Assembly (NCBI GenBank): GCA_964592425.1
Contig: CAZQCG010000003.1
Coordinates: 144,508-208,507, forward strand
Origin: Viridilinea sp964592425
GTDB lineage: Bacteria > Chloroflexota > Chloroflexia > Chloroflexales > Chloroflexaceae
Direction: 5' to 3'
Length of the DNA stretch: 64,000 nucleotides
In this document: positions 49,733-59,386 of the stretch, one piece after another
Numbering within the stretch: position 1 is the stretch's first letter
Layout: each line of letters begins with the position of its first letter
Program-made: the position numbers and the translations under genes
The notes under the pieces: generated by a model
Seen by the model: only the letters and a program-made list of their open reading frames with translations
The model's database searches: none
Told to the model about the DNA's origin: nothing

Positions 49733-51682
49733 TTAGCGCCCGGTCACCGCGTCGATCTGCTTGACGGTCGCGTCCAGGTCGGGCACCAGGCGCACGCCCA
49801 GGGCCTGCTCCAGAGCGTAGCCCACCGCAATCAGGTTGGCGTCCGAGAAGCGCGGGCCGGTGAGGTAGACGCCGGTCGGCTCGTTCGAGCCCTCCAGGCG
49901 CCCGATGGGGATGTTGAGCCCGGGTGCGCCAGCCGAGCTGAGATTGGCGTACAATGCACCGTACATCATTACGTCGACGTTGTAGGTTGCCTGGGCAGCA
50001 GTTAGCCAGCCCTCCGCGATCTGCCGTGCCGTACGCACGGCTAGCGCGTACTGCTCGGCGGTGATGGTGGTTGCAACGGCGCCTTCGACATAACGCTGCC
50101 CGTAGGGTGCGCGGGCGGCCAGATCCTCGTTCACGATCGCCACAACATCGTCGAGTGAGCGGATCGGCGCGGGCTGGCCCAGGCCGCTGAAGAAGCGGCT
50201 GATGCCCTCGCGAAAGCCATAGGCAATATAGGCGAATTGCGTGCCCGGAATGATCGGCGGCAGCTCGCTCTCCTTGATCAAGACCACCTCGATGCCCTGG
50301 CTTTTCAGCAGGTCAAGGATCTGCTGGTTCGGGCTGAAGAGCTGGGGCTGGAAGAGACCCAGGAGGGCCACGAGCTCTTCAGGGGTGGCCCTGGCTAGCT
50401 CTTCCGCCGGCAACGGCAGCGTGCGGTCGGGCACGATGACGCCGACGCGCAGCTTGCGCGCCACGTCGAGCGAGAGGTACTGCGTGAAGTCGGTGTCGGC
50501 TACCGCCGCAGTGGCGCTCTCGGGGTCGTTCGGGTCACGGGCAGCCAGGGCGGTCAGAAGCACGGCTACGTCGGTCACCGAGCGACCGATCGGGCCAGCG
50601 GTGTCAAGGGTCGGCTCAAGCGGGATGATGTAGTCGCCGCTGATGAGACCCTTGCTGGGACGCATGCCGACCACGCCATTGGCTCGCGCTGGCTGCACCA
50701 GTGATCCGAAGGTCTCCGAGCCAACACTGACCGTCGTCAGCTCGGCGGCCACCGCGACGGCCGAGCCCGAGCTGGAGCCGAGGGGGTCGTAGGGGCCGTG
50801 GGGGTTGCGGGTCTGCCCGCCGAGAGCCGAGAAGCCGCTTGGCGCGCAGGGGTCGGTGTAGTACGCCCACTCGGAGAGGTTCGATTTGCCCAGGATGATC
50901 GCGCCAGCCTCGCGCAGCTGCGTGACCAGGAAGGCGTCGCGGTCGGGCTGCCAGTCCTTCAGGGCATAGTTACCGGCAGTGGTGTGCATGCCGTCACCAG
51001 TGGCGATGTTGTCCTTCAACAGCACGGGGATGCCATGGAGCGGGCCGCGCAGCGTGCCAGCGGCGCGCTCGGCGTCCAACTCCTGGGCGATGGTCAGGGC
51101 GGCGGGGTTCAGCTCCATCACTGCGTTCAGGCGGCCCTCGTCGTACTGCTGGATGCGCGTGAGGTAGGAAAGCACTAGCTGCTCGGAGCTGAGCTGGCCG
51201 CCGGCCATCAGGGCCTGAAGCTCGGGAACCGTCTTGCCGTCGATGGCGGTGTCGACCGTCGCCGCCTGCTCGGGGCTGAAGTTGAGCAGCGCCGTGCTGA
51301 ACGGCGCAAAGTCGAGCGGGCGCTTCGCGCTGGCCGACGGGTCAGGGATCGGGAAGCTCAGGGTCGAGCAGGTGGCCTTCATCGCCGCGTTGGCCTCATC
51401 CGCCTGATTCTTGAGCGCCAGCAGCGTGTTGAGGTCATCCTCCGACGGGCCTGCCGTCTCCGGGGCGGCGGTCGGATCGGGCATCGCAGTTGGCTCCTGG
51501 GTGGCCGCCACAGCCTCTGCCGTCGGCGCGGCACTGGCCGCGGGTGCGGCGCTGGGTGCCACAGCGGCAGTGGTCGGCGCGGGCACGGTGGTAGGCGTCG
51601 CGGTCTGGTTGCCGCATGCCGCCAGGAGCAGCATGAGCAGGGTGCCGATCAGGACATGACGGCTTATCACACGGTTGAGCAT
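49733..51682 (-). CDS. Secreted amidase-signature lipoprotein
   Basis: 649 residues from the ATG at 51682 (MLNRVISRHVLIG). Signal with lipobox LLLAACG, then a low-complexity Ala/Pro/Thr linker. The amidase-signature core has the Lys of GIPVLLKDNIA (near 222), cis-Ser of GSSSGSAVAVA (near 304) and nucleophile Ser in GSETFGSLVQPA (near 322). The family hydrolyses carboxylic amides; this one acts outside the membrane. Followed by no co-directional gene; it belongs to a block of exported hydrolases. Its start overlaps the broken META gene by 16 bp. Confidence 0.9.
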   Translation of the reverse strand: MLNRVISRHVLIGTLLMLLLAACGNQTATPTTVPAPTTAAVAPSAAPAASAAPTAEAVAATQEPTAMPDPTAAPETAGPSEDDLNTLLALKNQADEANAAMKATCSTLSFPIPDPSASAKRPLDFAPFSTALLNFSPEQAATVDTAIDGKTVPELQALMAGGQLSSEQLVLSYLTRIQQYDEGRLNAVMELNPAALTIAQELDAERAAGTLRGPLHGIPVLLKDNIATGDGMHTTAGNYALKDWQPDRDAFLVTQLREAGAIILGKSNLSEWAYYTDPCAPSGFSALGGQTRNPHGPYDPLGSSSGSAVAVAAELTTVSVGSETFGSLVQPARANGVVGMRPSKGLISGDYIIPLEPTLDTAGPIGRSVTDVAVLLTALAARDPNDPESATAAVADTDFTQYLSLDVARKLRVGVIVPDRTLPLPAEELARATPEELVALLGLFQPQLFSPNQQILDLLKSQGIEVVLIKESELPPIIPGTQFAYIAYGFREGISRFFSGLGQPAPIRSLDDVVAIVNEDLAARAPYGQRYVEGAVATTITAEQYALAVRTARQIAEGWLTAAQATYNVDVMMYGALYANLSSAGAPGLNIPIGRLEGSNEPTGVYLTGPRFSDANLIAVGYALEQALGVRLVPDLDATVKQIDAVTGR

Positions 51683-52026
51683 GAGGGTGTCCTTTTGGGC
51701 ACCCCTTGGTGGGTGCCCCCTACGTGAGTGGTTAGCGTGTTTGTGGGGTTGATGGTCAGCTTGCCATCCACAGCCTGGTAGCTCCCGACGGCCTGATTGC
51801 AATCGGCCTTGACCGCCAATGTTCCGTCGGCGTTGAAAGTGAGGCTGTAGTCAGGCGTGTCGCTGATGGTCGCAATGACCTCGGTCGGGCCGCTGTACGC
51901 GACCCACTGCCAGGCGTGCACCTGGAGCTTCGCCAGATCATCGGTGGGCACCGCAGCGGCTGCGGTGGGCGTGGGGGGCACGGCGGCGGGCAGAGCTAGC
52001 AACGCCCGTACAGCGTAGCAAAGCAT
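51667..52026 (-). pseudogene. Broken META-domain gene
   Basis: About 119 residues from the ATG at 52026; the frame stays open to 52068. PDYSLTFNADGTLAVKADCN followed by QAVGSYQAVDGKLTI is the first half of a META (HslJ-like) domain, and the closing half with its second Cys is absent. The tail encodes part of a GC-rich hairpin (THVGGTHQGVPKRTPS), as if that element interrupted the gene. The N-terminus lacks a convincing signal peptide although the Pro/Thr/Ala linker expected after one remains. Confidence 0.65.
51697..51718. repeat. GC-rich hairpin inside the broken META gene
   Basis: GGGCACCC-(6)-GGGTGCCC, 15 bp upstream of the amidase start codon; on the minus strand it is followed by AAAAGG. 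It may be a mobile palindromic unit or a leader hairpin. Confidence 0.6.
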
Positions 52027-52059
52027 CAGGTTCAGCGAGGATATGCTCACTGAACCTGA
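52026..52059 (-). terminator. Terminator of the S9 peptidase gene
   Basis: Inverted repeat TCAGGTTCAG / CTGAACCTGA with a 14-base loop, 11 bp after the S9 stop codon on the minus strand. Confidence 0.6.
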
Positions 52060-52069
52060 CGAAGTCAAG

Positions 52070-54364
52070 CTACTGGGCCAGCAGGTAGGTACGGAACCAG
52101 ATCAGCTGCTCCTGGGCACCGTAGAGCTCGTAGGGCGGGATCCCGCCAAAGCCGTGGGGGGCATCCTGGAACTTGAGCAGCCTGGCTGGCACCTTGTTGT
52201 TGATCACCTGGAGCATAAAATTCTCCATCAGCGTGACCGGCAGGAAGTCTTTGGTGCCATGGAAGGCCAGCAGCGGCGTGCGCACCTTGTCGGCGTTGTA
52301 GGCTGGCGAGTCCTTCGCATACTCGGCCAGGGCCGCCTGCGGCGGCAGCCCCTGGAAGAAGGGCATAGCGTTGGCGTAGCCGCGGCTCCACTCGGTCACC
52401 ACGTCGATGATTGAGCACATCGTGTGGGCGGCGTCGTAGGTGGTGGGATAGCGAGTGACGCTCTGGGTGGTGAAGTAGCCGCCGTACGAGCAGCCGGTGA
52501 TACCGACTTTGCTTGCCCAACCCCGCGCCCGCAGCTGCCCGACGATCTCGTTCATCGCGTCAATGTCGATCTGCCCGAAGTTTGCTCCGTCGGCCAGGGC
52601 CTCGAAGCGCTCGGGGCCGATCCCGTAGCGCCCATAGAGCGGCACCACCAGCAGGCCGAAGCCGAAGTTCGGCAGTAGGCCGAAGGGGCTCTCGATCAGC
52701 GCGATCCATTGATTCTTGATCTGCGTTCGCGGCCCGCCCTCCTGCCAGACGATGATCGGCAGGTTCTTCGGCGGGAAGGGCGCGTCGGCGGGCATGATCA
52801 GCACACCGCTGTGGGTCGAACCGTCGCGCAGGGTGAAAGAGACCGGCTGTTGCTTCGTCTGGCTGAACTGGCGCGCCGCCTCGTTGAGCCAGGTGATGCG
52901 GGCGAAGGCGGTACCGTCCCACTTCATGCGGTAGACGTCGGTCGGGTCAGTGAACGAGGTGTACAGGAAGACGATCTCGCGGGAGCGGTTCGTCGCCATG
53001 ACGTTGGCGAAGGTGCCAGCCCGGTCGGCGATATTGCGCAGCTCGCCCGAGCGCCAGTTGTAATAGTAGGGGTGCTCGTTGAGGCGGTAGTGGCTCTGGA
53101 TGATCAACTCGTCTGGCGAGACGAAGCTAGCGGTCATAGCTTTGTCGGCGATCTCGATCCGATCCACACGGCGGATCTCCTGCAAGCTGCTGTCCAGAAG
53201 GCGCAGGCCAGAACTGGAGCGGCCCTCGAGTGAGTAGACCGGGTAGCGCCGGCCGAGCAGGCGCGACGGCTGCTGCACCGTTACCGCCAGAGTCTGATTA
53301 TCGGGGCTCCAGCTCACGCCGTGATAGATCGCGCCGTCACCGTCGGCCGCCCGCAGGGTCTTGACCTCGCCGCTGGCGAAATCGAGCGCGATCAACTGAT
53401 TGCCCTGCAGCCAGGGATTCTGCGCCGGTGGCAGGTTCCCGGTCACATCGCGGTAGCCGAACTCCGAGAGGCGGGCACCATCAAAACCGCGATCCGGGTC
53501 GGCTTCGATCAACTCCACCGTCAGGGCGAACTTGTTGCCGTCCTGGCTGAAGCTGAGCTCCCCGGGTGCCGAGCCAGCCGGAAGCGTGAAGAGCGGCCGC
53601 GCCGCGCCGGTCACAGTGTCCACGACCGTCAGGCGCGTATTAACGTTAAAGACCTTCGAGGCCAGCGTGCCTGCCGGGATCGGGTTGAACAGGGCCGCGA
53701 AGTCGGCCAATGCGCGGGCGGGCGAGCCAGCCGGCAGCCGGCTGGCGGCGCTCACCGCAGTCGGCAGCGGGGTGGCCTGGGCGCTGCTGCCTGGTGCCGG
53801 CACCGTCAGCGCGCTGGTGGTCTGCGGCGGCGCCGCGAAGAGCACCTTGCGCCCGTCGGACGAGGCAAAGACGGGGAAGCCGAAGCCAGCAGGCACGGGC
53901 GAGAGTACCTGACCCACACCCGTTCGTCGGTCGGACCCGTACAAGATCGGCTTGAGATCGGGGAGCGTCACGCCGTATGAGGCAAGCGTCTCGTTGTCGA
54001 GCCAGAACCAGTTGGAGAGCTGCGCGTAGTTTGGTACTTGCGGGAACAGCACCGTGCTTCCGTCGCGAATGTTCGTGAAGCCGAAGCCCTGCGATGTCGC
54101 CACCAGGACGGTCTGGTCGTCGGGGCTGACTGGGCTGAGGATTACGAAGAAGGCGCCCGGAGGGATGCGCTGCAGTGCAGCGATCTTCTGCACCTCCTCG
54201 GCGGGCAACAAGTTCGGGATCGACGCGTTCGTGCCATCGACCAGGTAGATGTTGTTCCCTTCGTCGGTCACCGCCGGGTTGCCACCCTGAGCACGAGCTG
54301 GCACACTCATCGTCACAAGCAGGATCAGGGCGAACAGAGCGAAGAGTGGGGCCTTGAAATGCAT
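52070..54364 (-). CDS. Secreted S9-family prolyl oligopeptidase-like peptidase
   Basis: 764 residues. Signal peptide ending SVPARAQGG. The N-terminal 480 residues form a beta-propeller-like region; the alpha/beta-hydrolase domain holds Ser in GITGCSYGGYFTTQ (near 626), Asp in AFHGTKDFLPV (near 704) and His in DAPHGFGGI (near 736). S9 enzymes cleave short peptides or acyl-amino acids; here outside the cytoplasm. The nucleophile motif GCSYGG differs from the usual GxSxGG only at a variable position. Lies between the S41 peptidase and the broken META gene in one direction. Confidence 0.92.
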   Translation of the reverse strand: MHFKAPLFALFALILLVTMSVPARAQGGNPAVTDEGNNIYLVDGTNASIPNLLPAEEVQKIAALQRIPPGAFFVILSPVSPDDQTVLVATSQGFGFTNIRDGSTVLFPQVPNYAQLSNWFWLDNETLASYGVTLPDLKPILYGSDRRTGVGQVLSPVPAGFGFPVFASSDGRKVLFAAPPQTTSALTVPAPGSSAQATPLPTAVSAASRLPAGSPARALADFAALFNPIPAGTLASKVFNVNTRLTVVDTVTGAARPLFTLPAGSAPGELSFSQDGNKFALTVELIEADPDRGFDGARLSEFGYRDVTGNLPPAQNPWLQGNQLIALDFASGEVKTLRAADGDGAIYHGVSWSPDNQTLAVTVQQPSRLLGRRYPVYSLEGRSSSGLRLLDSSLQEIRRVDRIEIADKAMTASFVSPDELIIQSHYRLNEHPYYYNWRSGELRNIADRAGTFANVMATNRSREIVFLYTSFTDPTDVYRMKWDGTAFARITWLNEAARQFSQTKQQPVSFTLRDGSTHSGVLIMPADAPFPPKNLPIIVWQEGGPRTQIKNQWIALIESPFGLLPNFGFGLLVVPLYGRYGIGPERFEALADGANFGQIDIDAMNEIVGQLRARGWASKVGITGCSYGGYFTTQSVTRYPTTYDAAHTMCSIIDVVTEWSRGYANAMPFFQGLPPQAALAEYAKDSPAYNADKVRTPLLAFHGTKDFLPVTLMENFMLQVINNKVPARLLKFQDAPHGFGGIPPYELYGAQEQLIWFRTYLLAQ

Positions 54365-54490
54365 CGGTCTCTCCTTTGCTGGGCAACCAGGTGAACTGCC
54401 GCCATCAAGTCACAGTGGGAAGCCGCAGGCGGGCACGACCCGCCCTGCGGCTCCATATGCATCAGGTCACGAACGTTCGCCGCGCCGTCG

Positions 54491-56554
54491 CTACTGCGTC
54501 TCACGGTTCAGCAACTCGATCGCTGCGTCGAGCAGGGGGTCGCCGCCGGCCAACTGGGCCGCGAGGAACTCCTCGGTGATTGGCACGAGCAGATCGGGCT
54601 GTACGCCCTTCGCCTCGATGTTCGGCTCCTGCGAGTCGGACCAGGTGGTGCGCTGCTTGGTATAGGCGAAGCCAAGACCACCGGGCATCGGGATCGTCTC
54701 GGGGTTGCCGCCGCCACCCGCGCTCGGGGTCGCACCCACGATCAGGGCGCGCTGATGAAACTGTAGATCCTGTGAGAAGTACTCACCGGAACTGCCCGTC
54801 CGATCGTCGACCAGCACGACCACCTTCCCGGTGTAGGTAAGGTCAGGCCGCAACGAACTGCTGGGGTAGTCGGGCTCCGCTTTCTTGACAAACTGGCCCT
54901 GCTGCGCGTCGTAGAGATAGGTATCGTACCAGTTCAGCCTGGCTGGCGCGTCAGAGGTGTAGAGGTAGGAGCTCATCACACTGGCGAGGGTGGTGCTGCC
55001 GCCGCCGTTGCCGCGCATGTCGATGATGATCCCCGGCAAACTGCTAGCCTGGGCGAGGAAGTCCTCCCAGACGGCAATTTTGTAGCGCAGGTTCATAAAG
55101 TTACGCCACTGGATGTAGCCATAACGCTCCCCCACCAGATCGGAACTGATGTCTTCGGTCGGGTAGGTGTGTAGCACGGTGCCGAGCCGGTGAGCGCCCG
55201 TCGTAAGGGTGACGCTGCGCAGCTCGGTCTCACCTGGCAGGCGATACTCGACGCTGTAGCTGGTGTCGGGCGGCCCTGCAAAGGTGAAGAACTCCTTGAT
55301 CGAGCGAATCTTCTGTGGGGTCGCTGCGGTATCACGCAGCGGAAGCGCCTCGATCCAGTCGTTTACCGGCTGCCCCTGGACGCTGATGATCTCGGTGCCA
55401 AAGACCCACCCGGCTGCTACTGCCGGGCTGTTCGGGTCGAGGTAGTAGACGATCACGCGCCCGTCAGAAAGGGTCTTCACGCCGGCACCCAGGTTGGTGC
55501 TATACGGGAGCGTGTCTTTCTGGTTCGCCGCTGCGGCGATCTCAGGGGCAACCCCCATACCGGTAACGCCGACGTGAAAGTCACGCAGATCGAAGGCCAG
55601 CGCGTTCAGCGCGAGGAGGTACTCGCCAACATCATTGGCCGCGTCGGCTGCCTCGATCCGCGGCAGATAACGCTGGCGGATCGCCTCCCAATCGAGCCCG
55701 CGCAACTCAGTGTAGGCGTAGCGCACCTTCAGCAGATCGATCAGCGAGTTGTAGCCCTCAAGCAGACCCTGGTCGGCAAAGCTAGCCAGCGCCTGGGTCG
55801 GCGCCTCACTGACGTCGATGCGTCCGAGGCGCGGGCGGGTAAAACTCACCGTGCCGTCAGGCCCCAGGCTCGCCAGGGTATAGCCAGCGGGCAGGCCGAC
55901 GGTCGGGTCGTCGGCGGTGAAATACACACCGTCGGGGCCAGCCTCTGCCGGGAAGCCCTGGGCAGCATCGGGAGCATAGACCAGCAGCGTGCCCTCGCGC
56001 ACCGCCTGGGTGAGCGGGTCGGTCAAGAGTGACTCGTAGCCGCCACGCTCATAGACCGAGACATACGAGTCGCCAACAAGCACGGTCGACACGAGCAGCG
56101 AATAGACCTGCACGCCGGCATCGTCACGGCCGTTGTTGTCGAGGTCGACCGTGGGGCCAGCAGGCTCAATCGGCAAGCTGACGCGGTAACTGGTGGGCGA
56201 GGGGGCGAGGGGGCTGGTCATCATGCCGAGGATCTGGCCAGTGTTACTGATGCCCGTGCTGAAGTCGCCGACCAGCTCACGCGAGACATTTAAGAGGAGC
56301 GGTGTGGGGAGCGTGTAGATCTGGGGTATCTGCGCGTTGGTGTAGCTCATCGCGCCCTCGATCGTCACCGGCCCACCTTGATCGTCGGTAATAGTGGCTG
56401 GCGTCAGCCCGGAGGCACTCGCCGTAGTGGGCGCGACAGCGGCGGCGGTGGGCGCGGTGGCGGGTGTGGGGGTTGGGCTGGGGCTGCTGTTACTACAGGC
56501 GCTTAGCAGGAGCGCGAGCAGGGCGAAAACTAGTACGCGTCGCTGTGTGATCAC
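54491..56554 (-). CDS. S41-family C-terminal-processing-like peptidase, lipoprotein
   Basis: 687 residues with a GTG start; signal with lipobox LLSACS and a Thr/Pro/Ala linker. A PDZ-like domain lies near 355-415 (VYYLDPNSPAVAAGWVFGTE). The S41 catalytic domain shows PGIIIDMRGNGGGSTTLASV and VVLVDDRTGSSGEYFSQDL with nucleophile Ser near 590. It degrades or processes exported proteins on the outer face of the membrane. About 125 bp upstream of the S9 gene in the same direction. The ribosome-binding site is weak, so a slightly different start is possible. Confidence 0.9.
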   Translation of the reverse strand: MITQRRVLVFALLALLLSACSNSSPSPTPTPATAPTAAAVAPTTASASGLTPATITDDQGGPVTIEGAMSYTNAQIPQIYTLPTPLLLNVSRELVGDFSTGISNTGQILGMMTSPLAPSPTSYRVSLPIEPAGPTVDLDNNGRDDAGVQVYSLLVSTVLVGDSYVSVYERGGYESLLTDPLTQAVREGTLLVYAPDAAQGFPAEAGPDGVYFTADDPTVGLPAGYTLASLGPDGTVSFTRPRLGRIDVSEAPTQALASFADQGLLEGYNSLIDLLKVRYAYTELRGLDWEAIRQRYLPRIEAADAANDVGEYLLALNALAFDLRDFHVGVTGMGVAPEIAAAANQKDTLPYSTNLGAGVKTLSDGRVIVYYLDPNSPAVAAGWVFGTEIISVQGQPVNDWIEALPLRDTAATPQKIRSIKEFFTFAGPPDTSYSVEYRLPGETELRSVTLTTGAHRLGTVLHTYPTEDISSDLVGERYGYIQWRNFMNLRYKIAVWEDFLAQASSLPGIIIDMRGNGGGSTTLASVMSSYLYTSDAPARLNWYDTYLYDAQQGQFVKKAEPDYPSSSLRPDLTYTGKVVVLVDDRTGSSGEYFSQDLQFHQRALIVGATPSAGGGGNPETIPMPGGLGFAYTKQRTTWSDSQEPNIEAKGVQPDLLVPITEEFLAAQLAGGDPLLDAAIELLNRETQ

Positions 56555-56721
56555 CAGGTAGTCTTTCTAAATATTCTGATAATTCACGGAAGTTCACTAC
56601 AAAGGCAGAGAGGGCTCCACAAACCGATCATTGGGGCAGTTGGTGTGCTGTGAACCTATTATCGGCATAGCGTTGCCGTTGCCACAAGTGATAAATAATC
56701 AATCTTTTGCTCAACAAAATG

Positions 56722-56741
56722 CCCCCTACAAATGTAGGGGG
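56722..56741. terminator. Hairpin after the histidine kinase
   Basis: CCCCCTACA-AA-TGTAGGGGG, 53 bp beyond the kinase stop codon; on the minus strand it is followed by CATTTTG. Confidence 0.65.
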
Positions 56742-56794
56742 TCATGGGTAAACCTGCGTGGTCGACTAACTTAGCAGATGATGTCGCGCGCCCT

Positions 56795-59209
56795 TCAGCC
56801 GCCCCCACTAAGCGGAATCGTAAGCTCCAGCCTGGTGCCGCCTGCGGGCGTACTGGCAAGCGTGAGCCGACCGCCGAGGCTGGTGACTCGCTCGCGGATG
56901 TTCCTGAGCCCCATACCGGGCCGGGCCTGATCAACCTCAAAGCCGCACCCATTGTCGCAGACCTGCAAGCAGATTTCCTGGGCGGCCTGGGTTAGCTGCA
57001 AGGTAACCCGTGTTGCGGCGGCGTGTTTGAGCACATTGTTGAGTGACTCGACGACAATATAGTAGAGCTCGGCCTCGGCCTGCGGGTCGAGACCAACGAG
57101 CTCGTCAAGCCGGGCGGAGATCTGCAGGTCGGTTCGGCGCTCGACCGCCTCGAGGCGCAGTTCGATCGCTCTGACCAGGCCCTCCTGCTGAAGATCGGCG
57201 GGGCGCAGCTCGTAGAGCAACAGGCGCATCTCGCGGAGAGCCTGGAGCGTCGTCTGCTGCAAGTTATCGAGACTAAAGGCGAGGCGTTCGTTATCACCGT
57301 CGTCGGCGGCCTCACGGCCTGCCCTGGCGAACAGGGTCAGGCTGTAGAGGGTCTGGGAGATCGAGTCGTGCATATCGCGGGCCAAACGCTGGCGCTCCTC
57401 CACGATAGCGAGCGTGCGCGTCTGCTGGCGCAGCTGCTGGGCGGCCAGCATCATACCGATCTGCTCGGCAAGCGCAGTCACCAGGGCCACCTCGCCCACA
57501 CCATAGCCGCGGTCGGTGGCGCGGTAGCAGCTCAGCACGCCATCAATGCGCGGGTTGACCTTGATCTGGGCCCCGAGATAGGTTGGTAGGCCGAGGCTGC
57601 GCAAGGCTGCCGGGAGCAGGGTGAAGCTGGCGAGGTTCGTCGTAAGGAGTGAGTCCGCTGGCTGAGTGAGCCAGCGCCGGAAGGCTTTGGGCAGCTTCTT
57701 CAGCCGTGCGATCTGGGCAGCACGCGCACCGAGGTTGAGTTGCCCCACGAGTTGGAGCTCGCTACGATCTTCGTTGAACAGGTGGATCGCGATCGCATCA
57801 CTGCGCGTCACCTCAATGATCCGCGGCAGTACCTGAACGAAGGTGTCGGAGAGCTTGACCGCGTGGCTGGCGAGCAGGGTCAGGTCGAAGAAGGTGGCCA
57901 TCTCGGCGGTGCGTGTAGCGAGGCGCTGTTCCAGGGTTACTACCAACTCCTGGACAGCCGCCTCGGCGCGCTCGCGCTCGCGCACCTCCCTACGCAGCAG
58001 GTCAACTGTCTTGCTCAGCTCGGCGGTACGCTCATCAACGGCGGACTGAAGCTCATCGGCGCGCAGGCGCAGCGTCGCCGCCTCTCGCCGGGCCGTTTCG
58101 GTCTCGTGGATGACCTGAAGTACCTTCAGACGCTGATCGGCCTTTTCGCCAGCGACAAGCTCCTTGAGGGTGTGATGCTGTTTGAAGTGAGCCAGGGCCA
58201 GAGCTGGCTCACCCTGATCCTCGAAGAGCTCGGCAAGAGCAAGGTGCGCAGCGAGTTGTTCGGGTTTCGCCTGAATGTGCTCGGCAACGGCGATGGTCTG
58301 TTCGAGGAAGTGACGGGCCTGGGCGAACTGCCCGAGCTCACGATGGGCACGACCAAGGTCGAGCAGGCACAGGCTCTCGTTCACCTTTGAGCCGATGCGA
58401 CGCGCTGTGGAGAGGGCTTGCTCAAGATAGTCGAGAGCGAGAGCACTATCGCCGAGCTTCAACCAGATCTGGCCAAGGTAATCCAGGGCATAAATTTCAA
58501 AGATCGCGAAGGGGACTGCGCGCACCAGGGCCAGGGCATGCTCGGCAGAGGCCAGGGCTGCCGTAAGCTCACCGAGTTTGAGGTATTGATTGGCCAGGTT
58601 CAGATAGGAGATCGCTTCGATGCGCCTGTAGCCGCTGGCGACCGCAGCCCTGGCATTCTGTTGCAGAAGCGTGAGCGCACGCTCAAGCTCGCCAGTCTCA
58701 CTATAAATATGGACAAGGTTGTTGCGGGCATTGGCGATCCGGCGCAGGTCGCCGCGAGCCTCGGCGAGTTCGAGCATCTTGTAGCTGTAGGCAAGGCACT
58801 CGGGCAGATCGCCCATCTGGCCATAGATGCCGGCGATCCCGTCAAAGACGTCGCCCAGCCCATCCTCGATCGGCGGGCCACCGTCAGAACGCAGGGCCTC
58901 AAAGAGGGTCTGGGCGAGCAACAGGTGCTCCATACCGCGCGGGTAGGAACCGGAGCGCATATCGAGATAGCCCTGGGTTCGCAGGCTGTAGGCCATGCCG
59001 CGCTGGTACGGCGCGCCCTGATGGGCCTGCGCTTCGGCCAGAGCGTAGGCCGTCTCGGCGAGAGCCAGGGCACGACTGACATCGCTGTCGCTCAGCTCCC
59101 AGGCCAGGGCATTGAGCAGATCGATGCGCCTGATGATCTCAGCAGCAGTTGTTCCGCCCGCTTCGCCGAGGGCGCGTTCTAGCTCATCAATCGTTGCCGT
59201 AACGTCCAT
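56795..59209 (-). CDS. TPR-GAF sensor histidine kinase (HisKA_3/NarL-type)
   Basis: 804 residues without a membrane segment. Residues about 1-340 are TPR repeats (for example ALDYLEQALSTARRIG), 345-420 a coiled coil, 420-590 a GAF-like domain (DAIAIHLFNEDRSELQLVG). The HisKA_3 phosphoacceptor is in ERQRLARDMHDSISQTLYSL (His near 613), and the ATPase domain has NNVLKHAAATRV, VCDNGCGFE and GMGLRNIRERV. NarX/LiaS-type kinases phosphorylate LuxR-type regulators; none is adjacent, so this kinase is an orphan here. Cytosolic sensing is inferred. Confidence 0.92.
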   Translation of the reverse strand: MDVTATIDELERALGEAGGTTAAEIIRRIDLLNALAWELSDSDVSRALALAETAYALAEAQAHQGAPYQRGMAYSLRTQGYLDMRSGSYPRGMEHLLLAQTLFEALRSDGGPPIEDGLGDVFDGIAGIYGQMGDLPECLAYSYKMLELAEARGDLRRIANARNNLVHIYSETGELERALTLLQQNARAAVASGYRRIEAISYLNLANQYLKLGELTAALASAEHALALVRAVPFAIFEIYALDYLGQIWLKLGDSALALDYLEQALSTARRIGSKVNESLCLLDLGRAHRELGQFAQARHFLEQTIAVAEHIQAKPEQLAAHLALAELFEDQGEPALALAHFKQHHTLKELVAGEKADQRLKVLQVIHETETARREAATLRLRADELQSAVDERTAELSKTVDLLRREVRERERAEAAVQELVVTLEQRLATRTAEMATFFDLTLLASHAVKLSDTFVQVLPRIIEVTRSDAIAIHLFNEDRSELQLVGQLNLGARAAQIARLKKLPKAFRRWLTQPADSLLTTNLASFTLLPAALRSLGLPTYLGAQIKVNPRIDGVLSCYRATDRGYGVGEVALVTALAEQIGMMLAAQQLRQQTRTLAIVEERQRLARDMHDSISQTLYSLTLFARAGREAADDGDNERLAFSLDNLQQTTLQALREMRLLLYELRPADLQQEGLVRAIELRLEAVERRTDLQISARLDELVGLDPQAEAELYYIVVESLNNVLKHAAATRVTLQLTQAAQEICLQVCDNGCGFEVDQARPGMGLRNIRERVTSLGGRLTLASTPAGGTRLELTIPLSGGG

Positions 59210-59386
59210 GGTGTAAACCCGACAGCTAGCGCGTGAACACCTACTGCGGTTCCAGGTAGCAGGATGCTTTTCGCGCTCTTACCGCCTATCTTACACCAGG
59301 CGAGGAAAGCTTGCCGGAAGGTTGTTTCCAGTTCGCTGCTTGTCGCGCGAGCCTCGCGGCAGCGCTGAAGTCTCTCTGGCCCTTCT

